Source: Stramenopiles sp. TOSAG23-2 (lineage: Eukaryota; Sar). From it: a stretch of 12,274 nucleotides of DNA. The stretch covers positions 1 to 12,274 of the forward strand of contig LT649865.1 of the NCBI GenBank assembly GCA_900128395.1, given 5' to 3'. This document shows positions 5,912 to 12,274 of the stretch, in pieces. The position numbers were made by a program, and so were the translations under genes. Position 1 is the stretch's first letter; every line of letters starts with the position of its first letter. The notes below the pieces were generated by a model, which was not told where the DNA came from, made no database searches, and worked only from the letters and a program-made list of their open reading frames with translations.

Positions 5912-8500
5912 ATGGAAATATGTACAAATACCGTTCCAAAACCACCACGCGTTGAGTATGCCACATTTCCATATCAAACATTTGCAGTTAATACAGAGGG
6001 GCTTGCTTTTTGTGTTGGTGAGAATGACGGTGAAATTTATTGTGCATATCTTGGCTCAAAGTTCAATGGAAAGGTGTCGAACGGTGGTCTCGGAAGTGTA
6101 GCAAAAAGGAATTCAAAATGGTTTCGCGTTCGCTATCCTAATCACAACGGTTCAAATGATGAGACAAGTAAAGTACAATATTTATCTTTTAACTCATCTG
6201 GCACTGCTTTAATTTGTATGAGTACTGGTTTCATTTTTGTCATTTACGTCAACTATCACACACAAATAATTACCAAACTTAAAAATAAAGGTAATGGCGA
6301 TGGGGAGTCTTTGGATTTTGGTAGAAGCGTATGTAGATCAAGGATTGGAGAAGAATATATATTCGCAACATTTCATCCTTTAAAAGATACGACAATTGTT
6401 GCACTGACAAGTAGTTCTATTCAAGGTAACGGGCATGCTATTACTACTATTACTAATAACAATAATAATAGCAAAAACAGTAGGAATGACCATGGCAATA
6501 CTTCCAACATTATTCTATATGACGTGTCAAATTCTATTAAAGATTTAATAATAACAAAAGAGCTGCCGTTTCAAACGCAATCTCATCCAACGTCATTCAC
6601 TTTTCCACAATTTTCGACAACACGGGTTGGTTTTGGATGTTGGGAACTTTTTACAATATATATATTATTTCAGGATGGACACATTGCACCCATATGCCCT
6701 GTTGTTCCAGATGGTGCAGAAATTAGTAGCGAAACAATGAAATATTTATGGGAATCGCTATCCTCTGTCAAGCAAAATGATACCAAGGCAAGGAGAATGC
6801 TAGATGACGAAATAGAAAACGACAAATTTGCCGAATTATGGTTAAAAGAATCTTGGGTAGATCAAAATGGCAATGGAGAAAGTTTCATTTATATTGAAAA
6901 TTATGACAATAATGCTCAGTTTACTCCTATGATCCAAACGCCATTAACATCTCGTTCTAATTTAAATTCAGAGGTTGAAGACGGTGCACGTTATGCAACG
7001 TCATTAAGTTGTGTAAATATGACCATAGTCACCTCAACAGTCCATGTGCCGACCATTTTTAATGTGATCTATAAATCTGGTTTAATTCATACTTTTATAG
7101 GCCCAATTGCTAGTCCAAAACCTAGGTGGAAAAATATTCGTGCGGATAAATATTTAAATGATAATCAAAGGAAACATTTATTGCTTTTACGACGAGCGAA
7201 GATAACGAATCAAGATGGGGGCGATTTCAGCGATTACTTTTTTTCAAATGCGAGTGGTAGATCAGACATGTCATTCATAGTTGGTAAAAAAAGCGTTTAT
7301 TTAATCAAAATGGCATGGTTACAGTTATTACAAGATTATTTCTCTGTTGATAGTAAAAATGAAAATAAAACGTCGAGATTAGATTTCAATGGTTGGAAAT
7401 CAGAGTTTTCTTTAATTTATTACAACAGCAATAATGGTGACAACAATAGTGGCGTTAGAAGTATGTATGGTTTACAATCTATTGTAACTCGGCGTGGCCT
7501 AAGAAAAACTTTTTTTCGGTTAAATCAATCTATACTTGATGTTGATATTTCAGCATTTTTGTTTTTAAATAGTAATAATAGAAATAACAACAATATGGAT
7601 TCTTTCGCGACGAGTGGGGCTTCTAATAGTCTCGTTTCATCTATACCTGATGAAATGAGATATAGCAAAGATGTTGATCAAAAATTAAATGCATCGAAAC
7701 AAGATCCATGGCCCAAGTTAATGGGTCCAATCAATTCTATCGACTCTGCAAAGAATGCAATAATTGCTTTAAATAAAATGAAACAGAGAATTGAAGCACT
7801 TTTAAATATACAAAGCGAAGTGGAGATCAAAAAAAAAATATGGGAACCGTTAGTCCATACTGAAGGTAAATTAATTAAAGAATTAGATGACGAAGTTGCA
7901 GCATTAAGCCATGTCGTTAAGAAAATCGATAACCGATGCCAAAGAATAAAAACCTCCCAAATAGCTTTAAATGCTAAAATGGAAAAAATATTTACTATTT
8001 TACATGCATCAAAACCTATCAGTGGTGCTGAAAGGCAACATTATGTCGAATTGCAACAATTTAAGACTAATTTGAATGGTTTCAAGATAACATTAGAGCA
8101 ATTAGATAACACCGTGATTCGTATTACATCTATTTCAAACGACTTAGCAAAACGATCAAATAAATTTTTGAATGATAATGGTAATAAGAACAATGTTTTT
8201 ATTCCACGGCGAATGGAACAAGAGTTAGTCAATGCTTTGGCAATGAATGCTAAGTTGTTGGCAAATTGTAAAAGAAACACAACTGAGTTAAGACAGAGTA
8301 TAGAAAACATTGGTATATCGATTGAAGCTGCAAATCTGAATACAAGAAGAAGCAATAGTAGTAGTTCATCAATAAACAATGGGGTAAAAGAGGGAAAGGA
8401 GAAACCGAGTATGATGTCGACATCTACTGCTACATCGTCATCTTTCAGTCGCCATAACGACAATAATGGTGAAAGTATTTCGTACGATGTTGGTTGGTAA
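5780..8500 (+). CDS. NUP88: nucleoporin Nup88 (Nup82/MOS7 family)
   Basis: Nup88 sits on the cytoplasmic face of the nuclear pore with Nup214 and supports mRNA and CRM1-dependent protein export. Numbering from the ATG at 5780 gives 906 aa, against 741 for human Nup88. The N-terminal two thirds fit its beta-propeller: a blade near 145-165 (VQYLSFNSSGTALICMSTG maps about 132-150), FATFHPLKDTTIVALTSS (195-212), and the hallmark GCWELFTIYILFQDGHIAPI plus CPVVPDG (286-312), close to the plant/animal W-x-x-F-x-x-Y-x-L-x-x-D/N-G-x-I-x-x-x-CPVVP pattern. The C-terminal part is alpha-helical coiled coil (about 655-794) with the ILHASKPISGAER segment (740-752), resembling the LHSF-x-x-x-LPVLSDSER segment of vertebrate Nup88. 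Asn/Ser-rich loops (226-244, 549-607) and a Ser-rich tail (about 855-906) account for extra length. The first 44 residues include a hydrophobic run atypical for this soluble family, so the ATG at 5912 (A at -3, G at +4) may be the true start. The upstream extension of the frame begins with GTG and is not used. Confidence 0.88.
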   Translation: MRHNYESKQNRTIPFLFLCYLSTITVGFVYTRINLFETYLDIRTMEICTNTVPKPPRVEYATFPYQTFAVNTEGLAFCVGENDGEIYCAYLGSKFNGKVSNGGLGSVAKRNSKWFRVRYPNHNGSNDETSKVQYLSFNSSGTALICMSTGFIFVIYVNYHTQIITKLKNKGNGDGESLDFGRSVCRSRIGEEYIFATFHPLKDTTIVALTSSSIQGNGHAITTITNNNNNSKNSRNDHGNTSNIILYDVSNSIKDLIITKELPFQTQSHPTSFTFPQFSTTRVGFGCWELFTIYILFQDGHIAPICPVVPDGAEISSETMKYLWESLSSVKQNDTKARRMLDDEIENDKFAELWLKESWVDQNGNGESFIYIENYDNNAQFTPMIQTPLTSRSNLNSEVEDGARYATSLSCVNMTIVTSTVHVPTIFNVIYKSGLIHTFIGPIASPKPRWKNIRADKYLNDNQRKHLLLLRRAKITNQDGGDFSDYFFSNASGRSDMSFIVGKKSVYLIKMAWLQLLQDYFSVDSKNENKTSRLDFNGWKSEFSLIYYNSNNGDNNSGVRSMYGLQSIVTRRGLRKTFFRLNQSILDVDISAFLFLNSNNRNNNNMDSFATSGASNSLVSSIPDEMRYSKDVDQKLNASKQDPWPKLMGPINSIDSAKNAIIALNKMKQRIEALLNIQSEVEIKKKIWEPLVHTEGKLIKELDDEVAALSHVVKKIDNRCQRIKTSQIALNAKMEKIFTILHASKPISGAERQHYVELQQFKTNLNGFKITLEQLDNTVIRITSISNDLAKRSNKFLNDNGNKNNVFIPRRMEQELVNALAMNAKLLANCKRNTTELRQSIENIGISIEAANLNTRRSNSSSSSINNGVKEGKEKPSMMSTSTATSSSFSRHNDNNGESISYDVGW

Positions 8501-8896
8501 AAACAATTTACCGAATTATAATATATTAATAATATTTAATATACGAAGTATATACTCGTAAAAATTTAAAGATGGTTAAAATCTAAGTTTAAATATTATC
8601 ATATAAATAATTATTAAATAATTTTACATTATATCATATATGATACTCGTTATTTTTTATATAACAAAAACGCGGTCATTTTGCTAGAGAATTTAAAATA
8701 CGAGACTTCGTATAAAATTATATACGATCGTATCCTTTTTTTAGAAAAGTACACCGTAAAAATTTTATTACACACGTTAATAACGTATGTACATAATTTT
8801 AATGCCTGCTGCTTAATATTTTTAAATTTTTTAAATCTGGCCCCGTCTCTCTCCTCTTTATCAACTCGGACTGATATATAAAAAAAAGCAAAACCA
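8501..8896. other. convergent intergenic spacer
   Basis: This spacer lies between the 3' ends of Nup88 and the RCC1-like gene and must hold both 3' untranslated regions. It contains the palindrome TATCATATATGATA (8632-8645), a 14-mer GATGGTTAAAATCT (8571-8584) that recurs at 12129-12142, and a short less A/T-rich pyrimidine stretch around 8839-8873. Overlapping frames on both strands here are hydrophobic or low-complexity and show no family resemblance, so I call no gene. Confidence 0.6.
8764..8769 (-). terminator. candidate polyadenylation signal for the RCC1-like gene
   Basis: AATAAA reads on the minus strand about 128 nt beyond the stop codon of the RCC1-like gene. Placement and orientation fit, but chance occurrence is likely in this composition. 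Confidence 0.25.
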
Positions 8897-10219
8897 TCAT
8901 GATAAATAAAAAAAAAGTAAACATGAAACCAACAATCTCGAAAAAACATTGATATTGAATTTAGATAAACTCCCATTTACCCGTGTTTTAAAATCTATTC
9001 TAGTGGTTATCAATCGTTCACATGTACCTGGAAATGGCGAAGTAGCGTAGTATTGATCTTCTACTGTTCTTTGAGGTGCTATCCAATTATTATAATTGAC
9101 ATTCCGTGGACCTTCATAATTCATATTTCTACCCCAACATTGCATTTCACCAACATCATCAACAGCACATGTATGATATTCCCCAGCAGCTATTGAGATG
9201 AATTTTTTACCACTGCCTGGATAATAATACGGTTCACAATCTGGGGATCCATGCCAATAATTTGAACACCGTGCACTTTCTTTACCCCAACACTCAGCAG
9301 CACCGTCATCACGTGTTGCACAGCAATGAAATAAACCGCAGCTAACGACCATAAATTTTGTTTCTTTTCTACTTGGGTAAAAACGTTCCATTGGTGCTTG
9401 CATGAAATCATTTCTGCCCCAACATTCCATACCACCATCATACAATGCTACGCAGGTATGATATGCACCGGCACTTATATGCATATAACCATTGCCAACT
9501 TCAGGAAATTTAATTTCTCTATCATCTTCACCATTTTCCTCTGCTATAGGATCGACAGGTGCTTGCAAATACGAATTGTCTCCGATACATTGCGCAGCAC
9601 CATCATTAAATACAGCACATGTATGTAAGTGATTTGTAGAGACTTGGATAAATACGCGATTGCCATATGGTAACCATTGTTTTGGTGATTGATCGTTTTC
9701 ATTTTTTACATCTCCACCCCAGCATTCAATTGTTCCATCTGTTCGTAATCCGCATGCATGGTATGGTGCTACTTCTAGATCGCATAATTGCTCAGTAGGT
9801 GCTTTCAACATGTTTTCGCCGCTCCAACCGTGGCCCCAACATTCTGCTTCGCCACTATATTTGATTCCACATGAATGAAATACTCCAACACCAACAGTAC
9901 TCCATGCACCAAGTCTGTCAGGCAATGCATTTTTATATGAATTTACACCAAAACATTCAATACTGCTATTTACAACGGCACAAGTTGCAAAGGCCGAGGC
10001 GGAAACGAACCATGCACCTTGTTGCCCTTTTAATTCATGTAAATATTTTATATCAGGAAACGCATTTATACCTTTCATCATAGTTGTTAAAATAAATATG
10101 TTTATTATGACAATGGATTTGTTTCCATGATAATGACGAGGACCCATCATATTTGTATCAATTAAATTAATATCTTTTATATATGTAGTTGTTGTTATAC
10201 GTTCTATTTCTATGAACAT
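8897..10219 (-). CDS. secreted RCC1-like seven-bladed beta-propeller protein, possible GPI anchor
   Basis: The 440-residue protein contains seven repeats of the RCC1/BLIP-II type, each with the core H-x-C-x(9)-C-(W)-G. Cysteine pairs lie at about 80/89, 117/127, 156/166, 201/211, 256/266, 300/310 and 351/361, and most read HTCAV...ECWG. Seven repeats would close one propeller, and the regular pairs suggest one disulfide per blade, consistent with secretion. A hydrophobic segment (about 34-46) followed by GINA-FPD (50-56) looks like a signal peptide, especially if translation starts at Met24 or Met25 (10150 or 10147) rather than at the first ATG (10219). The C-terminus, after NGS (415-417) and a short polar spacer, ends in a hydrophobic run (NVFSRLLVSCLLFFYLS), the layout of a GPI-attachment signal. 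It lacks any chromatin-binding sign of nuclear RCC1, so Ran-GEF activity is unlikely. The ligand or function is unknown. The tail is encoded in T-rich sequence near the gene end, so its hydrophobicity could partly reflect composition. Confidence 0.87.
   Translation of the reverse strand: MFIEIERITTTTYIKDINLIDTNMMGPRHYHGNKSIVIINIFILTTMMKGINAFPDIKYLHELKGQQGAWFVSASAFATCAVVNSSIECFGVNSYKNALPDRLGAWSTVGVGVFHSCGIKYSGEAECWGHGWSGENMLKAPTEQLCDLEVAPYHACGLRTDGTIECWGGDVKNENDQSPKQWLPYGNRVFIQVSTNHLHTCAVFNDGAAQCIGDNSYLQAPVDPIAEENGEDDREIKFPEVGNGYMHISAGAYHTCVALYDGGMECWGRNDFMQAPMERFYPSRKETKFMVVSCGLFHCCATRDDGAAECWGKESARCSNYWHGSPDCEPYYYPGSGKKFISIAAGEYHTCAVDDVGEMQCWGRNMNYEGPRNVNYNNWIAPQRTVEDQYYATSPFPGTCERLITTRIDFKTRVNGSLSKFNINVFSRLLVSCLLFFYLS
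10061..10150 (-). other. predicted signal peptide of the RCC1-like protein
   Basis: Residues 24-53 read as a short basic n-region (GPRHYHGNK), a hydrophobic core (SIVIINIFILTTMM) and a small-residue cleavage site near GINA/F. If translation really begins at 10219, the n-region would be unusually long (about 33 residues), which favours one of the internal Met codons at 10150 or 10147. Confidence 0.6.
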
Positions 10220-10242
10220 GAATATATATATTATATTTAATT

Positions 10243-10258
10243 GTATGTATGTATGTAT
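10243..10258 (+). repeat. GTAT tetranucleotide repeat, four copies
   Basis: Four perfect GTAT units lie 24 bp outside the first ATG of the minus-strand RCC1-like gene, in its likely leader or promoter. Confidence 0.7.
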
Positions 10259-10486
10259 AATATATTTGGTTTACAGTATATTTTTATAAATGTGTTCATA
10301 TATGACTCAATAAATATATAACGATTTAGATAAAACATTTTTTTGATTTTGTCCGCCAATCCGCAACGAGAATAATGCTGTATACATGCTAATCAAATCT
10401 CAATGCTGTGTTCATAGTAAATTTACCAACTCCATCATAGAGGCCGAATTTCTAAAAATTGCACCACGATGCAAATAGCATATTAG

Positions 10487-10786
10487 TTTATATGTAATAC
10501 TATTATACTGCTATATACTGTGCAATGTGCAAATTTACGACTGTTTCATGATGAATTTTTGCGGACTAAAAAACTAAAATCACATTGGATTGCCATAGAC
10601 ACACCATTAGCTACAACGAATCCATCAGAAGACTTATTTATACACAGAATAAAACGTATTACTATTGAAAATATATATATATATTATGACAAGGACGATC
10701 AATTAGACAATTTATTTATAAGTAAAAAAGAGAAAAGCAAAAGAAGAAACAAACATAAAAAGAAACAATTACGCTTATTATTCTAG
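10487..10786 (+). other. ATG-less open frame upstream of UBE2S, probably non-coding
   Basis: The frame is open for 99 codons between a TAG at 10484-10486 and a TAG at 10784-10786, but contains no ATG; its only start-like codon is GTG at 10520. The translation is fairly balanced in the middle (for example KSHWIAIDTPLATTNPSEDL) and very basic at the end (KKEKSKRRNKHKKKQLR). I recognise no family. It could be a chance frame in the UBE2S leader, or an exon whose start lies elsewhere. Confidence 0.2.
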
Positions 10787-10873
10787 AAACCAAAGAAAAA
10801 GAAAGTAACGTTTATTATACATTTTTTTTCGGGTTCAGCAGTAGTATATATATACACATATTGTAAGCAAACT

Positions 10874-11524
10874 ATGTCGACATCGCATGAAAATTTATCC
10901 CCACAAGTTATTAGTTCTTTAATTAAAGAGTTAAAAAAATTATCAAGAAAACCACCTGATGGTATTAAATACTTACCAAACGATGATGATACCATTGGTG
11001 TTATACATTCTGAAATAGAGGGGCCAGTTGGCACGCCATTTGAAGGTGGGACTTTCCATATTAAATTAGTTCTTGGACAAGAATTTCCGTCCGCTCCACC
11101 AAAAGGTTTTTTCTTAACTAAAATTTTTCATCCAAATATAGCTAGCAACGGTGATATATGTGTAAATACGTTGAAAAAGGATTGGAAACCTGACCTTGGT
11201 ATTGCCCATGTTTTACAAGTAATTAGATGCTTACTGATTGTACCCTTCCCAGAATCCTCTTTGAACGAAGAGGCTGGCCGCATGTTTATGGAAGATTATA
11301 ATGCATATTCAAAAAGAGCAAAATTATATACAAGTATACACGCACAGCCAAAATGTCGACCAAATTCAGCAGATACAATAATAATCGATGGTGCGAAAAA
11401 AAAATCACCTGGTAAAACAAAGGCAGATTCATCTTCATCTAACGTTGCTCGTAAAAAATCGAAAAGTATGATTGAAAAGAAGAAGAAATCAAAAGCAAAG
11501 AAAAAAGGTTTAAAACGGTTGTAA
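10874..11524 (+). CDS. UBE2S: ubiquitin-conjugating enzyme E2 S (UBE2S)
   Basis: UBE2S elongates K11-linked ubiquitin chains on substrates of the anaphase-promoting complex, driving mitotic exit. The 216-residue product matches human UBE2S (222 aa) throughout. The N-terminus MSTSHENLSPQVISSL parallels the human MNSNVENLPPHIIRLV. PPDGIK (27-32) and IEGPVGTPFEGG (48-59) follow. The E2 core has PPKGFFLTKIFHPN (75-88) with the HPN motif, then NGDICVNTLKKDW with catalytic Cys96, LGIAHVLQVIRCLL, and PESSLNEEAGR (126-136). A lysine-rich tail (about 173-216) ends in LKRL, comparable to the human LRRL end that docks on the APC2/APC4 side of the APC/C (known for UBE2S). The start ATG has A at -3 and fits the family's N-terminus exactly. 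No odd residues are visible in the catalytic core. The conserved tail implies an APC/C with a UBE2S docking site in this organism. Confidence 0.96.
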   Translation: MSTSHENLSPQVISSLIKELKKLSRKPPDGIKYLPNDDDTIGVIHSEIEGPVGTPFEGGTFHIKLVLGQEFPSAPPKGFFLTKIFHPNIASNGDICVNTLKKDWKPDLGIAHVLQVIRCLLIVPFPESSLNEEAGRMFMEDYNAYSKRAKLYTSIHAQPKCRPNSADTIIIDGAKKKSPGKTKADSSSSNVARKKSKSMIEKKKKSKAKKKGLKRL

Positions 11525-11562
11525 GTGGTTGTATTAAAAGGATGGTAAATCGACATATGAAT

Positions 11563-11583
11563 ATATCATTATATTAATGATAT
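11563..11583. repeat. 9-bp inverted repeat just 3' of UBE2S
   Basis: ATATCATTA and TAATGATAT form perfect 9-bp arms around a 3-nt loop, 39 nt after the UBE2S stop. It could fold in the mRNA 3' region, but the stem is A/T-rich and weak. It shares the ATATCAT core with palindromes elsewhere in the window's intergenic DNA. Confidence 0.5.
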
Positions 11584-11723
11584 ACACAACAACAAGAAAA
11601 GGAAACAAAATGATTTAATATATATATATATTTATTTGAAACGTTTTTTATCTAAAAAATGATAATTAATATATATTATTATATATATTATATATATATA
11701 TAAATGACATTTTGATGTAATAT

Positions 11724-11737
11724 AAAAAAAAAAAAAA
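11724..11737 (+). repeat. poly(A) tract of 14 bases
   Basis: A homopolymer run in AT-rich non-coding DNA. No target-site duplication or retroposed gene body is visible upstream, so I do not call it a retroposon tail. Confidence 0.7.
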
Positions 11738-11970
11738 GATGAAGGATGTAGAAGAAAGAAAACATATATAAAAATATGTACTGATCTTTTAAAACAAAAA
11801 AAAATAATGTAAAACAAAATGAAACAAACAAAGATAAATTTTTAGAAAATAATGACAAAACAAAAAAACAGAAAAAAAAAAGAAAATCACTTACACTTCT
11901 AATAAATATATATATGATTATGATATATATATGGTATTTCAGATTTTATTACGAACTTCATATTGAATAC

Positions 11971-12053
11971 ATGCGTGTTTTAGTAGAAAGTGCGTGTGTT
12001 GTGACGAAAATTCGTTGACGCATAATTAATTTCGCACTCTTACGAAGTTCGTA
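11971..12053. repeat. cluster of nested and interleaved inverted repeats
   Basis: Four complementary pairs occur in 83 bp: ATGCGT (11971-11976) with ACGCAT (12018-12023); AGTGCG (11989-11994) with CGCACT (12033-12038); ACGAA (12004-12008) with TTCGT (12011-12015); and TACGAA (12041-12046) with TTCGTA (12048-12053). The first two pairs interleave, as in a pseudoknot. The stretch is richer in G and C than its surroundings. I do not recognise an RNA family. Confidence 0.4.
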
Positions 12054-12274
12054 CAAAGATGAAAAATTATATTTTTTGGGGGCATTGATTTTCAATTTTT
12101 AAATAAAAAATAATTTAAAATTAAAAACGATGGTTAAAATCTCTAATAGTTTATAATAATTTTACACTTCTCCGTGTGTTCAGTAATATGCCCAATACTC
12201 AATCGCAAGAATAATAATCTATCCTACTATAGTAAAGCTCTAATGCACCTCTGCAAACTAATACTCTACAAGCA

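Larger units (their letters stand above)
10220..10873. other. divergent intergenic region between RCC1-like gene and UBE2S
   Basis: The region presumably contains both promoters. It holds a four-copy GTAT tract (10243-10258), a less AT-rich patch with a CCAAT pentamer (10356-10360), and two copies of AATGCTGT (10374-10381 and 10402-10409) 28 bp apart. Function is not shown for any of these. A long open frame without an ATG occupies 10487-10786 and is listed separately. Confidence 0.5.
11525..12274. other. gene-free AT-rich downstream region
   Basis: This follows the UBE2S stop. It contains a 9-bp inverted repeat (11563-11571 with 11575-11583), TA-rich tracts (about 11616-11630 and 11668-11703), a run of 14 A (11724-11737), an AATAAA at 11901-11906, and a compact set of inverted repeats at 11971-12053. 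The last 120 bases are less AT-rich and remain open in one plus frame to the window edge, without an upstream ATG. They may belong to a neighbouring feature, but nothing there can be identified. Confidence 0.55.

Noticed and set aside
8041-8463. Minus-strand 140-codon frame opposite the 3' part of Nup88
   Set aside because: Leu/Phe-rich shadow of a helical coding region; the Nup88 frame explains the sequence.
8704-8733. Sequence resembling a loxP half-site (CTTCGTATA ... TATACGA)
   Set aside because: The arms are incomplete and the spacer is only 4 bp. Similar TACGAAGT words occur elsewhere in the A/T DNA, so this is a chance resemblance.
8650-8976. Minus-strand 108-codon frame overlapping the end of the RCC1-like gene
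   Set aside because: Mostly Phe/Tyr/Ile/Lys, as expected from translated A/T sequence, and it overlaps a supported gene in another frame. No recognisable domain.
8897-10219. RCC1-like gene as the Ran guanine-nucleotide exchange factor
   Set aside because: The repeats are of the cysteine-paired ECWG kind, a signal peptide precedes them, and no nuclear localisation or Ran-binding features are visible.
10845-10854. TATATATATA as a TATA box for UBE2S
   Set aside because: It lies only about 20 bp before the start codon, which would place transcription initiation at or beyond the ATG; such runs are common throughout the window.
11296-11556. Minus-strand Phe-rich frame opposite the UBE2S tail
   Set aside because: It is the antisense of the lysine-rich codons in the UBE2S C-terminus.
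11632-11817. Minus-strand 61-codon frame
   Set aside because: Translated TA and T tracts (Ile/Tyr/Phe only) in non-coding DNA.

Overview
This is an AT-rich nuclear segment from a unicellular or otherwise simple eukaryote. The gene content is purely eukaryotic: a GPI-anchor remodelling enzyme, a nuclear-pore protein and an anaphase-promoting-complex E2. Stop codons follow the standard code, because TAA and TGA end the genes and no in-frame stop interrupts the conserved domains. No intron is needed to explain any of the five genes, including frames of 3.4 and 2.7 kb, so the genome or this locus is intron-poor. I cannot place the lineage more closely than AT-rich protist.

Layout from left to right. 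Positions 1-818 are gene-free, very AT-rich sequence with TA microsatellite and short palindromes. On the minus strand lies a gene for a protein with three IQ motifs and a long charged coiled coil (819-2333). Its ATG overlaps by one base the stop of the next minus-strand frame (2333-5752). That frame is a PGAP1/Bst1-type GPI inositol-deacylase which continues, without a stop, into a BAG domain (an Hsp70 nucleotide-exchange module). Head to head with it, a plus-strand gene (first ATG at 5780, perhaps really 5912, to 8500) encodes a Nup88-type nucleoporin. After a 396-bp convergent spacer, the minus strand carries a secreted seven-repeat RCC1-like protein (8897-10219) with a disulfide-like cysteine pair in each repeat and a possible GPI-attachment tail. 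A 654-bp divergent spacer separates it from a clear UBE2S, the K11-specific E2 of the APC/C (10874-11524). The rest is AT-rich non-coding sequence with one compact region of inverted repeats near 11971-12053.

The genes form no obvious pathway as a set, but two links stand out. PGAP1 acts on GPI-anchored proteins in the ER, and the RCC1-like protein looks like a possible GPI-anchored client. The ER-membrane-tethered BAG domain recalls yeast Snl1, a membrane-anchored BAG protein with genetic ties to nucleoporins, and here it shares a promoter region with a Nup88 gene. The PGAP1-BAG fusion, and its abutment to an IQ-motif gene, are the most unusual features of the window. Everything here comes from reading the sequence; no database or structure search was run.
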